A stretch of DNA of 40,003 nt, taken from Cryomorphaceae bacterium. Lineage in GTDB: Bacteria > Bacteroidota > Bacteroidia > Flavobacteriales_D > Crocinitomicaceae. Below the pieces are notes generated by a model that ran no database searches, had not been told where the DNA came from, and was given only the letters and a program-made list of their open reading frames with translations. Shown here piece by piece: positions 8,130 to 16,731 of this stretch. The translations under genes were made by a program, and so were the position numbers. The stretch spans positions 1 to 40,003 of the forward strand of contig JAIXUE010000011.1 of NCBI GenBank assembly GCA_027483605.1, written 5' to 3'. Numbering within the stretch: position 1 is the first letter of the stretch; every line of letters begins with the position of its first letter.

Positions 8130-8940
8130 GGCACTTTTTTTCGTTGTTTTCAACCTCCTTTATTCAATGGTCATGAGTCAAGATTACCTTGTTTTTATCA
8201 ACGGTTACCGAGGCCCTAAATACGACCAAGAGCTTCCAAACAACCAAATCCATTACAAAGACCCAACGGGTTATTGGTACAAACTCGACGACAGCATCCA
8301 AAAACGTTTTCCCAATACCAAAGCCCTTTACTTTGACGCACATCATCCATTGAGCACCTCTACCCACCGAAAAATGTCTAAAGCAGTTCGTTCCTTTTTG
8401 TTTTCAAGGCTTTGTTGGTTCAGAAAAGAAAGCCGCTGGGTACTCAACAAAACAATCAATGAAAGTGGTTTTCAGCAACGCGTTGAAAACGGCAGATTAG
8501 CGGGTAGCGCACTAAAAAATGAACTCCAAGGAAAAGGACCTTGCAAAGTCCATTTTGTATGTCACAGCATGGGCTATGCCTACATGTTGGGCATGATCGA
8601 TGAGCTCAAAGGCTACGTTGATTTTGGAAAAGCACTCATCTTGTCGCCAGAAGGTGCAAATACGGCCGGTAGAAACTGGGCGCTCTTTGAAGAAGTCTGG
8701 CAATATGGCGCCAGAGCCGATGACGCCGCAGCAGATCCTATTTTTTTACAAGACGGCATTGCACCTCAAGAACCCGTACTGGGAATTGACAGTTTACCAA
8801 CTACCACCAAGGGCGGACGCATTTATATTCCAGCTGCCTATCCAAAGAAAAAACTAGGGTTCATCAAAAGCCATCACCTCGCTTACTACGATTGGTTTCA
8901 TTGGATCGGACCAACAGATGAGGGATATTTTAGGCCCTAA
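8119..8940 (+). CDS. Putative exported alpha/beta-hydrolase (lipase-like)
   Basis: The ATG at 8119 gives 273 residues starting with a signal-peptide-like stretch (FFVVFNLLYSMVMSQ), then a strand (YLVFING) that fits the first strand of an alpha/beta-hydrolase. The sequence FVCHSMGYAYM looks like the nucleophile elbow, with CHSMG in place of the usual GHSMG. The Asp and His of a triad are not certain; a His-rich end (KSHHLAYYDWFHW) could supply the His. The frame is open 8 codons further upstream, but the 8119 start leaves the signal peptide cleaner and the overlap with the DUF2459 gene shorter (11 bp). I do not recognise a named family. Substrate unknown; a role at the envelope is plausible because of the neighbours DUF2459 and murB. 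Confidence 0.75.
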   Translation: MASKALFFVVFNLLYSMVMSQDYLVFINGYRGPKYDQELPNNQIHYKDPTGYWYKLDDSIQKRFPNTKALYFDAHHPLSTSTHRKMSKAVRSFLFSRLCWFRKESRWVLNKTINESGFQQRVENGRLAGSALKNELQGKGPCKVHFVCHSMGYAYMLGMIDELKGYVDFGKALILSPEGANTAGRNWALFEEVWQYGARADDAAADPIFLQDGIAPQEPVLGIDSLPTTTKGGRIYIPAAYPKKKLGFIKSHHLAYYDWFHWIGPTDEGYFRP

Positions 8941-8964
8941 GCAGCTTCTTCACGACAATATTTC

Positions 8965-8972
8965 TAACTTTG
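8965..8972 (+). promoter_or_regulatory. TAnnTTTG -7 element for murB-pheT
   Basis: TAACTTTG lies in the 40-bp gap after the hydrolase gene and ends 8 nt before the murB ATG at 8981. It shows that murB can be transcribed separately and argues against an in-frame start at 8918, which lies upstream of the promoter. Confidence 0.65.
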
Positions 8973-8980
8973 GGCTACAA

Positions 8981-10006
8981 ATGGAGCACAACTACAGCCT
9001 ACAACCATTCAACACCTTTGGAATAGATGTCAAAGCCAAGCACTTTGCCACTTTTTCGAATATAGCTGAATTACAAACCATACTCCATTCAGCTCCCAAT
9101 CTAGACTTATTGATCCTTGGTGGCGGAAGCAACATGCTGTTTACCCAAGATTTCAATGGTTTGGTATTGCGCAACGAAATCAAAGGTATTTCGGTCGTGA
9201 AAGAAACCAATACACAAGTTTTTGTGAAAGCTGGGGCAGGTGAAGTTTGGCATGAATTTGTCTTGCACTGCATTGCCCATAACTGGTGTGGCCTTGAAAA
9301 CCTTTCACTTATTCCCGGCTCTGTCGGCGCGAGCCCGATGCAAAATATTGGGGCTTATGGCGTGGAAATCAAAGATGTTTTTCACGAGCTCAGTGCATAC
9401 CATTTAGAAAGCGGCGAAATGCATACCTTTCATAAAGAACAATGCCAATTTGGCTACCGCGAAAGCGTTTTTAAAAGAGCGCTTAAAGATCAATACATTA
9501 TCACCGATGTCACCTTTGCATTAGCCAAGCAGCCCAATCTCAAAACTAGTTACGGCGCCATTCAGCAAGAACTCGATGCGAAAGGAATTCAAAACCCCAG
9601 CATTCGCGACATCTCAGAGGCGGTTATCGCCATTCGCCAATCTAAATTACCTGACCCCAAAGTTTTGGGAAATGCCGGAAGTTTTTTCAAAAATCCAGTT
9701 ATCGACCGCAACTCTTTTGAAACTATTTTGGCCAAATTCCCGAACGTTTCTCATTATGTAGTGAGCGATACAGAGGTCAAATTGGCCGCGGGTTGGCTCA
9801 TTGAGAACGCAGGGCTCAAAGGTTTGCGTCAAGGCAGCTGTGGCGTGCATGAAAAGCAAGCCCTTGTCTTGGTCAATTACGGTGGCAGCCAAGGGCAGCA
9901 AATCTTAGACTTATCCTCGCACATTATTCAAACAATCCAAGCGCTATTCGGCATCACGCTCGAACGCGAAGTCAATATCATCCCTCCCCATGAAAGTATC
10001 TTATAA
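8981..10006 (+). CDS. murB: UDP-N-acetylenolpyruvoylglucosamine reductase
   Basis: MurB reduces UDP-GlcNAc-enolpyruvate to UDP-MurNAc with NADPH and FAD in the cytoplasmic stage of peptidoglycan synthesis. The 341-residue product is a type I MurB of normal length. The FAD-binding half has NTFGIDVKAK (11-20), GGGSNMLF (47-54) and LIPGSVGASPMQNIGAYG (110-127). The catalytic residues match E. coli Arg159, Ser229 and Glu325: Arg160 in GYRES, Ser234 in GNAGSFFKNP and Glu330 in LEREVNII. The GYRE loop is the mark of the long type I form. The start at 8981 is chosen because homologues begin just before the NTFG block and the promoter lies directly upstream. The last 17 bases overlap pheT, so the two are cotranscribed. 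Confidence 0.96.
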   Translation: MEHNYSLQPFNTFGIDVKAKHFATFSNIAELQTILHSAPNLDLLILGGGSNMLFTQDFNGLVLRNEIKGISVVKETNTQVFVKAGAGEVWHEFVLHCIAHNWCGLENLSLIPGSVGASPMQNIGAYGVEIKDVFHELSAYHLESGEMHTFHKEQCQFGYRESVFKRALKDQYIITDVTFALAKQPNLKTSYGAIQQELDAKGIQNPSIRDISEAVIAIRQSKLPDPKVLGNAGSFFKNPVIDRNSFETILAKFPNVSHYVVSDTEVKLAAGWLIENAGLKGLRQGSCGVHEKQALVLVNYGGSQGQQILDLSSHIIQTIQALFGITLEREVNIIPPHESIL

Positions 10007-12419
10007 TTGGCTCAAAACATACCTCGACTTTCCTTATTCCGCAGAAGAACTCAGCGAAATCCTGACGCAAACGGGCCTAGAAGTAGAAGGTTTGGAGGCC
10101 ATTAACGAAATCCAAGGAGGGCTCGAAGGTGTGGTCATTGGCGAGGTACTCACCTGTGAAAAACACCCTGACGCCGACAAACTCAAGGTCACGACCGTGA
10201 ATATCGGTACAAAAACGCCTTTACAAATTGTTTGCGGAGCGCCTAACGTTGCTGCCGGGCAAAAAGTCATTGTTGCGACTGTCGGCTGCACGCTGTATCC
10301 GCAACCAGACCAATCTTTTGAAATCAAGAAAGCCAAAATCAGGGGCGTTGCCTCAGAAGGCATGCTCTGTGCCGAAGACGAACTCGGCCTTGGCGAAAGC
10401 CATGACGGCATCTTGGTACTTCCTTCGGACGCCATTATTGGGCAAGCTGCTGCAGATTTTTTTAATCTTGAACGCGACATCCAACTCGAAATTGGGCTCA
10501 CACCCAACCGCGCCGACGCCATGGGTCATATCGGTGTAGCAAGAGACATTAAAGCGAAGTTCAATCTAGACCATTCCGAAAAAATTGAACTCAAATGGCC
10601 TCAAATCACTGCGCTCAATAACCAAGAGCTTCCGTCCTTGACAATCGCTGTCACAGACCAGGAAGCTTGTCAAAAATACTTTGCTTTAGAACTAGACCAT
10701 GTCAAAGTAGGTCCGTCGCCCAAATGGCTCCAAAACAGACTCAAAGCGGTGGGGCTCAAACCGATCAACAATATTGTTGACATCAGTAATTTCGTGCAAC
10801 GCGAACTCGGCACGCCACTTCATATTTTTGATGCAGACAAAACGGGAACTTCTTTAGAAGTGCGCACGGCCATAGCCGGAGAAGCTTTTTTAGGCCTAGA
10901 CAACAACAACTACAAACTATCCGGACACGAACTCGTTATTGCCAACGCAAGTGGTGCTTTGTGCTTAGCGGGTGTATTGGGTGGTTTGGAAAGTGGCGTT
11001 TCTGCTCAAACAAAACGTGTACTCATCGAGTCTGCACTTTTTAACCCTGTGCGCATCCGAAAAGCAGCGCGCCAACACGGTCTCAATACCGATGCTTCCT
11101 TTCGTTTTGAACGCGGCGTCGACCCTCATTTAACAGCCACTGCACTACTGCGCTGCGTCCGACTATTGCAAGAACTCACCGGTGCAGAAGTCAAGAGTCA
11201 AACATTTGAATTTTTAGGTAAGCCAACAAATTCTATTCAATTGAATATCAGCAAACAAGAAATCACCAATCTCATTGGAAACGATATTCCCAACACCCAA
11301 ATTGAACAGATCCTAACAGACTTAGACTTTCAACTAGACAGTTTTTCCGACCAAACTTGGAGCTTAACTGTTCCGGCATACCGCGTAGATGTGACGCGTC
11401 CGATAGATGTCATTGAAGAAATTTTACGCATCTACGGGCTCAATAGCGTTGAACTACCCGACAAATGGAATTACAGTCTCAGTGCACCAAATGAAAAAGC
11501 TTCGGATGCCCAAAAAGAAGCAACAGCCGAATTTTTAGTAGGCCGCGGCTTTTATGAGGTCATGAACAACTCCCTGACCAAAAAACAATACAGTGCTGCG
11601 CTCGACGCATCTTTTGGCACGGCGATCAGTATGCTCAATCCCCTAAGTCAGGACCTCGCAAATCTCAGACAAACGCTCGTTTTTGGCTTATTAGAAAACC
11701 TAGCCTTCAACCAGAATCGTCAGCAAGCAGACCTCCAAATTTTTGAATTTGGTCAAGATTACCAAACGCACCAAGATCAACACCTAGAAACGCCGCGTTT
11801 GGCCCTCGCTCTTATGGGCAAGCAAACTCCAGAAAACTGGAACCAAACCTCTGTTGAAAACCACACATTCTTCAGCCTTAAAAAAGAGGTCTATGCAGTT
11901 TTAGAACGTTTTGGCCTTGCTCATGCATGCCAAGAACAAAGCGCAGCAAATGTTTTATTCAAACAAGGCCTGCGCATAGATTGTGACCGACAAGCACTTG
12001 TTGAACTCGGTGAAATCAGTGCCCAACTCCAACAAGACCTCGACCTCAAACAACCTGTATACTACGCACATTTTGACTGGAACAAACTCCTGGAGTTAGC
12101 CTCAAAAAGAAAAATTCGCCACCAAGAAGTCCCTAAGTCTTTTGCCGTAAGACGCGACCTATCCTTGCTTGTAGATCAAAACACCAGCTACCAAGCGCTG
12201 CAGCTCTGCGCACAAAAAGCCGAGACCAAACTCTTGCAAGACATCCAGCTTTTTGATGTGTACGAAGGCAAGAATTTACCTTCGGGCAAGAAATCTTATG
12301 CTTTGGCTTTCTATTTACAAGACGGACAGCAGACGCTTAGCGAAACGCAAATAGAAAAAGCGATGCAGCGCATCTTGAAGGCGTTAGAGAATGATTGTGC
12401 AGCGCAATTGAGAAATTAA
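9990..12419 (+). CDS. pheT: Phenylalanyl-tRNA synthetase beta subunit
   Basis: This 809-residue protein is the beta chain of the alpha2-beta2 enzyme that charges tRNA-Phe. Domains in order: N-terminal segment (MKVSYNWLKTYLD), an EMAP/OB tRNA-binding domain (about 43-150), the B3/B4 editing domain (about 215-390, with NNIVDISNFV), the B5 domain (about 405-480), the catalytic-like core (about 490-690) and the C-terminal FDX-ACB anticodon-binding domain (about 715-808, with VRRDLSLLVD). Length is typical (about 800). pheS is not next to it; separated pheS and pheT are usual in Bacteroidota. The start overlaps the end of murB. The final seven codons including the stop are repeated in tandem just downstream (see the repeat at 12399-12440). 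Confidence 0.97.
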   Translation: MKVSYNWLKTYLDFPYSAEELSEILTQTGLEVEGLEAINEIQGGLEGVVIGEVLTCEKHPDADKLKVTTVNIGTKTPLQIVCGAPNVAAGQKVIVATVGCTLYPQPDQSFEIKKAKIRGVASEGMLCAEDELGLGESHDGILVLPSDAIIGQAAADFFNLERDIQLEIGLTPNRADAMGHIGVARDIKAKFNLDHSEKIELKWPQITALNNQELPSLTIAVTDQEACQKYFALELDHVKVGPSPKWLQNRLKAVGLKPINNIVDISNFVQRELGTPLHIFDADKTGTSLEVRTAIAGEAFLGLDNNNYKLSGHELVIANASGALCLAGVLGGLESGVSAQTKRVLIESALFNPVRIRKAARQHGLNTDASFRFERGVDPHLTATALLRCVRLLQELTGAEVKSQTFEFLGKPTNSIQLNISKQEITNLIGNDIPNTQIEQILTDLDFQLDSFSDQTWSLTVPAYRVDVTRPIDVIEEILRIYGLNSVELPDKWNYSLSAPNEKASDAQKEATAEFLVGRGFYEVMNNSLTKKQYSAALDASFGTAISMLNPLSQDLANLRQTLVFGLLENLAFNQNRQQADLQIFEFGQDYQTHQDQHLETPRLALALMGKQTPENWNQTSVENHTFFSLKKEVYAVLERFGLAHACQEQSAANVLFKQGLRIDCDRQALVELGEISAQLQQDLDLKQPVYYAHFDWNKLLELASKRKIRHQEVPKSFAVRRDLSLLVDQNTSYQALQLCAQKAETKLLQDIQLFDVYEGKNLPSGKKSYALAFYLQDGQQTLSETQIEKAMQRILKALENDCAAQLRN

Positions 12420-12440
12420 GCAGCGCTCTTGAGCAATTAA
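12399..12440. repeat. Tandem 21-bp duplication of the pheT 3' end
   Basis: Bases 12399-12419 (last six pheT codons plus TAA) and 12420-12440 align over 21 positions with 18 identities. Both units are in the same frame and both end in TAA. The second unit also contains the stop codon of the convergent 122-residue gene (TTA at 12437-12439). Confidence 0.8.
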
Positions 12441-12805
12441 ACGGCGTTTAGGTAGCGCTCGAGATTTGGATTGTCTGCGAGTTCTTCAGCACCAATTACC
12501 ATCAAGTTTTTGGATTTAGTACTGTCTAGCCAAAGTGCAAAATTGGTAACACCTACCTGCAGGGTACCGTTGATGTCAATTTTGTGTACTGGCTTTTGTT
12601 GTTTGTCATAGCGGGCTTTCAGTTCTAAAATTTCCGGACTCAACTCTTGATTTTGATTGAAAATCAAGAGGCTATCAGTACTCTCAAAGAAATCGGCTGT
12701 TTTGTCTGTAACAGAATGTACCTCATTAGCCATGCTTGCCGCCCAAGATTGTACTTTTGAGGAAAATTTGTTGGAGGCCAATAAAGAGATCGACGTTACT
12801 TTCAT
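12437..12805 (-). CDS. Hypothetical protein, 122 residues
   Basis: I do not recognise this protein. It has no signal peptide or membrane segment. It reads as two parts: a polar N-terminal half with a Ser/Ala/Lys-rich helix (about 10-45) and a C-terminal half with strand-like segments (KIDINGTLQVGV, NFALWL, NLMVIGAEEL) and a conserved-looking ending (NPNLERYL). It is treated as real because it has its own TAnnTTTG promoter (12825-12832), does not overlap its neighbours and leaves only 17 bp to pheT and 45 bp to the arginine decarboxylase gene. A cytosolic housekeeping or regulatory accessory role would fit, but nothing in the sequence shows it. Confidence 0.72.
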   Translation of the reverse strand: MKVTSISLLASNKFSSKVQSWAASMANEVHSVTDKTADFFESTDSLLIFNQNQELSPEILELKARYDKQQKPVHKIDINGTLQVGVTNFALWLDSTKSKNLMVIGAEELADNPNLERYLNAV

Positions 12806-12824
12806 TCTGTTTTTAAATTGTCCG

Positions 12825-12832
12825 CAAATATA
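12825..12832 (-). promoter_or_regulatory. TAnnTTTG -7 element for the 122-residue gene
   Basis: TATATTTG on the minus strand ends 19 nt before the ATG at 12805. It lies between this gene and the end of speA, so the small gene is likely to have its own transcript. Confidence 0.6.
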
Positions 12833-12850
12833 GCACGAATAACGCCTCAG

Positions 12851-14248
12851 TTACTTATCGTATCCTAATATTTTTAAGTAGTCTTGCGCAGTTTGCTCAT
12901 TGCTAAACACTTCGGTCTGAATTTTTCCGTTTTCGTCGCGGGTAATGAGAATATGCTTGGGCTCAGGAATCAGGCAATGCTTTAGGCCGCCGTAGCCCCC
13001 AATCGTTTCTTGATAGGCTCCTGTATTGAAAAAACCGATATACAGCGTATTGTTTTTGTCGAATTTGGGCAGGTAAATGGCATTGGAATGCTGCTCTGAG
13101 TTATAGTAGTCGTCGGAGTCACAGGTTAAGCCACCCAACAAAACACGTTCGTAATCATCGTTCCAACGATTAATTGGCAACATAATGAAACGCTGATTGA
13201 TGGCCCAGGTATCTGGCAGGTTGGTCATGAACGAGGAGTCAATCATGTTCCATTTTTCGCGGTCGTTTTGCTGTTTTTGGTGCAATACACTAAAAATAGC
13301 GCCACCGCTCTCCCCTACCGTGAACGAGCCAAATTCCGTAAAGATGTTGGGTTCAGGGATATCGTTGTCTTGGCACAAACGCTTGATTTGCGTTAAGATC
13401 TCACGAACCATGTACGCGTAGTCAAAATCAAAAGCCAAGGATTTCTTAATCGGAAAACCGCCGCCTATGTTGAGCGAATCTAGTTCTGGACAAAGTTTTT
13501 TGAGGTCGGAATAAACGCGCAAACACTTGGTGAGTTCGTTCCAATAATAGGCTGTGTCATTGATGCCCGTATTGATGAAAAAGTGCAGCATTTTTACGCG
13601 AACACGTGGATTTTCTTTGAGAATTGCTTTGTAAAAAGGGACAATTTCGCGGTAGCGAATCCCCAGACGCGAGGTGTAAAATTCGAACTTAGGTTCTTCT
13701 TCAGAGGCAATTCGGATACCGATATTGAGTTCTTTGGTGGTGAGGCTAATGAGCTGCTTGAGCTCATCGATGTTGTCTACAACAGGTACCACCCTAAGGT
13801 CGTCTTCTTCGATGAGGTCGGCAATTTTTTGAATATACTGTGTTGGTTTGTAGCCATTACAGATCACATAACTCTTGGTCTGCAGCTTCCCTGCCGCTTG
13901 TAAACTCTTGACAATATCGATGTCAAAAGCAGAAGATGTTTCAATGTGTACGTTGTTTTTGAGTACTTCATCCAAAACAAAAGCAAAGTGTGAACTTTTG
14001 GTGCAGTAAGAATAATAATAATTGCCTTGGTAGCCAAGGTTCATGATGGCTTCTCTGAACCAGCCTTTGGCGCGCTGGATGTTGTTGGAAATTTGGGGTA
14101 AGTAATGAAATTTAAGTGGAGTGCCATGTTCGTGAACCAAACGCATGAGGTCAATACCGTGAAAGAACAAGCGGTCTTCGCGCAAGAAGAATTCGTTTTG
14201 AGGGAAATCAAAAGTTTGTTCGATCAGGTCTATGTATTTTGTTCTCAT
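12851..14248 (-). CDS. speA: Arginine decarboxylase (PLP, alanine racemase fold)
   Basis: The enzyme converts arginine to agmatine, the first step of polyamine synthesis. The 465-residue protein is the short Bacteroidota form of the fold-III decarboxylases, well below the roughly 630-660 residues of E. coli SpeA. Visible motifs: the PLP-binding Lys84 in YCTKSSHFAF, HIETSSAFDID at 101-111, the Gly-rich loop LNIGGGFP, the TEFGSFTVGESGG phosphate-binding segment, and the C-terminal GLTCDSDDYY containing the Cys-Asp active-site pair of this fold. A diaminopimelate or ornithine decarboxylase is the alternative; the overall block order is that of the Flavobacteriia arginine enzyme. No other polyamine gene is in the window. 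It is divergent from the helicase gene across 139 bp. Confidence 0.88.
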   Translation of the reverse strand: MRTKYIDLIEQTFDFPQNEFFLREDRLFFHGIDLMRLVHEHGTPLKFHYLPQISNNIQRAKGWFREAIMNLGYQGNYYYSYCTKSSHFAFVLDEVLKNNVHIETSSAFDIDIVKSLQAAGKLQTKSYVICNGYKPTQYIQKIADLIEEDDLRVVPVVDNIDELKQLISLTTKELNIGIRIASEEEPKFEFYTSRLGIRYREIVPFYKAILKENPRVRVKMLHFFINTGINDTAYYWNELTKCLRVYSDLKKLCPELDSLNIGGGFPIKKSLAFDFDYAYMVREILTQIKRLCQDNDIPEPNIFTEFGSFTVGESGGAIFSVLHQKQQNDREKWNMIDSSFMTNLPDTWAINQRFIMLPINRWNDDYERVLLGGLTCDSDDYYNSEQHSNAIYLPKFDKNNTLYIGFFNTGAYQETIGGYGGLKHCLIPEPKHILITRDENGKIQTEVFSNEQTAQDYLKILGYDK

Positions 14249-14362
14249 GCGTCAAATTCAAAAAAAGGTTTATACGTAAAGGGCTTGCGTAAGTTTCGGT
14301 TTGAGGCCAAAATTTGTGCAAAAATAGTGCAATTTGAATGGATGAACAGCAACTTAAAATAG

Positions 14363-14370
14363 TACTTTTG
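14363..14370 (+). promoter_or_regulatory. TAnnTTTG -7 element for uvrD/pcrA
   Basis: TACTTTTG matches the consensus exactly and ends 17 nt before the helicase ATG at 14388. It lies in the 139-bp divergent spacer shared with speA, for which I found no equally good element. Confidence 0.55.
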
Positions 14371-14387
14371 AAAACAGCATTTTTTCC

Positions 14388-16673
14388 ATGTCCTATCTAG
14401 ACGAATTAAACGAAAGTCAGCGCGTAGCCGTTGACCATATTTTTGGCCCCATTATGGTGATTGCCGGCGCAGGCTCTGGCAAAACCCGCGTGCTTACTTA
14501 TCGCATCGCGCACATGATGGAGCAAGGCATTGACCCCTTCAATATACTCGCCCTCACCTTTACCAACAAAGCGGCCAAAGAAATGACCGAAAGAATTGGC
14601 CATATTGTGGGCGCTGGCGAAGCCAAGAACATCTCCATGGGTACCTTCCACTCGGTCTTCTCCAAAATCCTGCGCTTCAATGCCGAGCGCATTGGCTTTC
14701 CGAATAATTTCACCATCTACGATACCCAAGATTCCAAAAGCCTGATCAAAGACATCATCAAGGAACTCAACCTCGACGACAAAACCTACAAACCAAGCAT
14801 GGTCTTTGGCCGTATCTCCGCTGCCAAAAACAACCTGATTTCACCTGAAGCATATTTGGCCAACTCCGAAATCCAACTCGAGGACAAACAATCGCGACGT
14901 CCAGAACTCGGACGCATTTTTCAGACCTACGCCAACCGCTGTCTCAAAGCGGGCGCCATGGACTTCGATGACCTACTGTATTTCACCAATGTTTTGCTTC
15001 ACGATTTCCCAGATGTTCTGCATTACTACCAACAAAAATTTCAGTACATATTAGTTGATGAGTACCAAGATACCAACTATGCCCAATACCTTATTGTCAA
15101 GAAACTAGCTGCAGCTTATCAAAATATTTGCGTAGTCGGAGACGACGCCCAAAGTATTTATTCTTTTCGCGGAGCCAACATAGAAAACATCCTCAATTTC
15201 AGAAAAGACTACCCAGACTTCGTGCTCTATAAGCTCGAGCAAAACTACCGCAGCACCAAAAATATTGTAGAAGCAGCAAATAGCATCATCAAAAAGAACA
15301 AAGACCAAATCACCAAAACGGTCTGGACCGACAACAACGAGGGTTCCAAAATCAAAGTACAGCGCTCCCTGACCGACAACGAAGAAGGCCGCACTATTGC
15401 CCAAGCCATCTTTGAGCGCAAAACCACTGAGGGTGCTCGTTTTCAAGATTTTGCTATCCTTTACCGCACCAACAAGCAATCGCGCGCCTTTGAAGAAGCC
15501 CTGCGCAAACTCAATATGCCCTATAAAATTTATGGCGGGCTATCATTTTACCAGCGCAAAGAAATCAAAGACCTCCTCGCCTATTTTAGGCTCAGCGCCA
15601 ACCCGCACGACGAAGAAGCGCTCAAACGCGTGATCAACTACCCCAAACGAGGTATCGGTAAAACCACTATTGAAAACATCATTATTGCAGCCAACCGCTA
15701 CAATACCAGCATGTGGGAAGTCATCAAAGATTTTCAACGCTTCCCTGCCGACGTCGGGAGTGCGGCGCGCAGTAAAATCTATGAATTTGTCACCATGATC
15801 GACAGCTTTGGTGCAGAACTCGAAAAAACAGATGCGTTTACGTTAGCCGAGCGCATTGCCAAATCTTCGGGTATCATTCGTGAACTTTTAGCAGAAAAAG
15901 ACAAGGGCCCAGAAGAAGTAGAACGCTTTCAGAACATCGAAGAACTCTTGGCGGGTATTCAAGAATTTGTGCGAGGAGCCGAAGCCGATGTGCCGCGCAC
16001 CCTCGCTGACTTCATGATGGACGTCGCGCTGCTCACTGACGCCGACCAAGACAAACCCGAAGACCGCAACCACATTAGCCTCATGACCATTCACTCGAGT
16101 AAAGGCCTTGAGTTCCCCAATATTTATATCGTAGGGCTCGAAGAAAACCTTTTTCCTTCTCAAATGGCACTCAACTCGCGCTCAGAACTTGAAGAAGAAC
16201 GCCGCTTGTTTTATGTGGCGCTCACGCGCGGTATGCGCAGCTGTATGCTCTCTTATGCCACGAGCCGCTTCACCTGGGGGCAATCCGTTCTTTGTGAGCC
16301 TTCCCGCTTCATCGATGAAATTGATCCGCAGTATTTACAATTTGAATCCGTGAGCCGAACAGCCAACAGCCGCTCTTTAATGGGTTCAGGTGGATTCGAA
16401 CGTGGTTTTTCTGGTGGTCTGAACAAACCTATGTCCAACACACCTCAGTTGCGCTCTTTAAAGGAAGTGAGCCAGCGCAACACCCCAAATGATCCAGACA
16501 ACAGCCCTAATATTATGGTTGGCCATAACATCATTCACCATCATTTTGGCAAAGGAAAAGTACTCAAACTAGAAGGTCAAGGAGCCGATAAAAAAGCGAC
16601 CATCTTTTTTCCGCAACACGGATCAAAAACAGTTTTGTTAAGATTTGCCAACATACAAATTATTGAAGATTAA
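14388..16673 (+). CDS. uvrD: UvrD/PcrA-type superfamily 1 DNA helicase
   Basis: This 761-residue 3'-5' helicase acts in nucleotide excision and mismatch repair and in clearing proteins from DNA. Motifs: Q-motif area LNESQRVAV (7-15), Walker A AGAGSGKT (26-33), motif Ia LALTFTNKAAKEM, Walker B with Asp224-Glu225 in ILVDEYQDTN, motif III VVGDDAQSIYSFRGA, motif IV area LEQNYRS, motif V MTIHSSKGLEF and motif VI EERRLFYVALTR. The last 55 or so residues (VGHNIIHHHFGKGKVLKLEG onward) form the PcrA-type Tudor-like C-terminal domain that binds RNA polymerase. A low-complexity Ser/Gly/Asn linker precedes it. Length is typical. It is a single gene, convergent with trmD. Confidence 0.95.
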   Translation: MSYLDELNESQRVAVDHIFGPIMVIAGAGSGKTRVLTYRIAHMMEQGIDPFNILALTFTNKAAKEMTERIGHIVGAGEAKNISMGTFHSVFSKILRFNAERIGFPNNFTIYDTQDSKSLIKDIIKELNLDDKTYKPSMVFGRISAAKNNLISPEAYLANSEIQLEDKQSRRPELGRIFQTYANRCLKAGAMDFDDLLYFTNVLLHDFPDVLHYYQQKFQYILVDEYQDTNYAQYLIVKKLAAAYQNICVVGDDAQSIYSFRGANIENILNFRKDYPDFVLYKLEQNYRSTKNIVEAANSIIKKNKDQITKTVWTDNNEGSKIKVQRSLTDNEEGRTIAQAIFERKTTEGARFQDFAILYRTNKQSRAFEEALRKLNMPYKIYGGLSFYQRKEIKDLLAYFRLSANPHDEEALKRVINYPKRGIGKTTIENIIIAANRYNTSMWEVIKDFQRFPADVGSAARSKIYEFVTMIDSFGAELEKTDAFTLAERIAKSSGIIRELLAEKDKGPEEVERFQNIEELLAGIQEFVRGAEADVPRTLADFMMDVALLTDADQDKPEDRNHISLMTIHSSKGLEFPNIYIVGLEENLFPSQMALNSRSELEEERRLFYVALTRGMRSCMLSYATSRFTWGQSVLCEPSRFIDEIDPQYLQFESVSRTANSRSLMGSGGFERGFSGGLNKPMSNTPQLRSLKEVSQRNTPNDPDNSPNIMVGHNIIHHHFGKGKVLKLEGQGADKKATIFFPQHGSKTVLLRFANIQIIED

Positions 16674-16689
16674 GTATTGATCTCCTTAA

Positions 16690-16710
16690 AATGAATCATA
16701 TGGATTCATT
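16690..16710. terminator. Inverted repeat between convergent uvrD and trmD
   Basis: AATGAATC (16690-16697) and GATTCATT (16703-16710) form an 8-bp stem with a 5-base loop in the 58-bp gap between two convergent stops. On the minus strand the stem is followed by TTTTAA, so it may be a weak terminator for trmD; on the plus strand there is no T-tract. The A/T-rich stem makes this uncertain. Confidence 0.4.
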
Positions 16711-16731
16711 AAATAAATCACGAGAACACTT

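Noticed and set aside
8918..8980. Longer N-terminus for murB starting at 8918
   Set aside because: The extra 21 codons overlap the end of the hydrolase gene and the TAACTTTG promoter element lies inside them; homologues start near the NTFG block, which fits 8981.
10034..10522. 162-codon open frame antisense to pheT
   Set aside because: Ser/Pro-rich composition, no promoter, and complete overlap with the conserved tRNA-binding domain of pheT; it is a shadow of that gene's codon bias.
12438..12450. TAAAC/GTTTA hairpin after pheT as a terminator
   Set aside because: The stem is only 5 bp of mostly A/T and is not followed by a T-tract; it lies inside the coding end of the convergent gene.
14249..14387. 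Search for a tRNA, riboswitch or second promoter in the speA/uvrD spacer
   Set aside because: No cloverleaf or conserved riboswitch pattern was visible; only the helicase promoter element could be supported.
15105..15479. 124-codon open frame antisense to the helicase gene
   Set aside because: Lies opposite conserved helicase motifs, has no promoter element and no recognisable domain.
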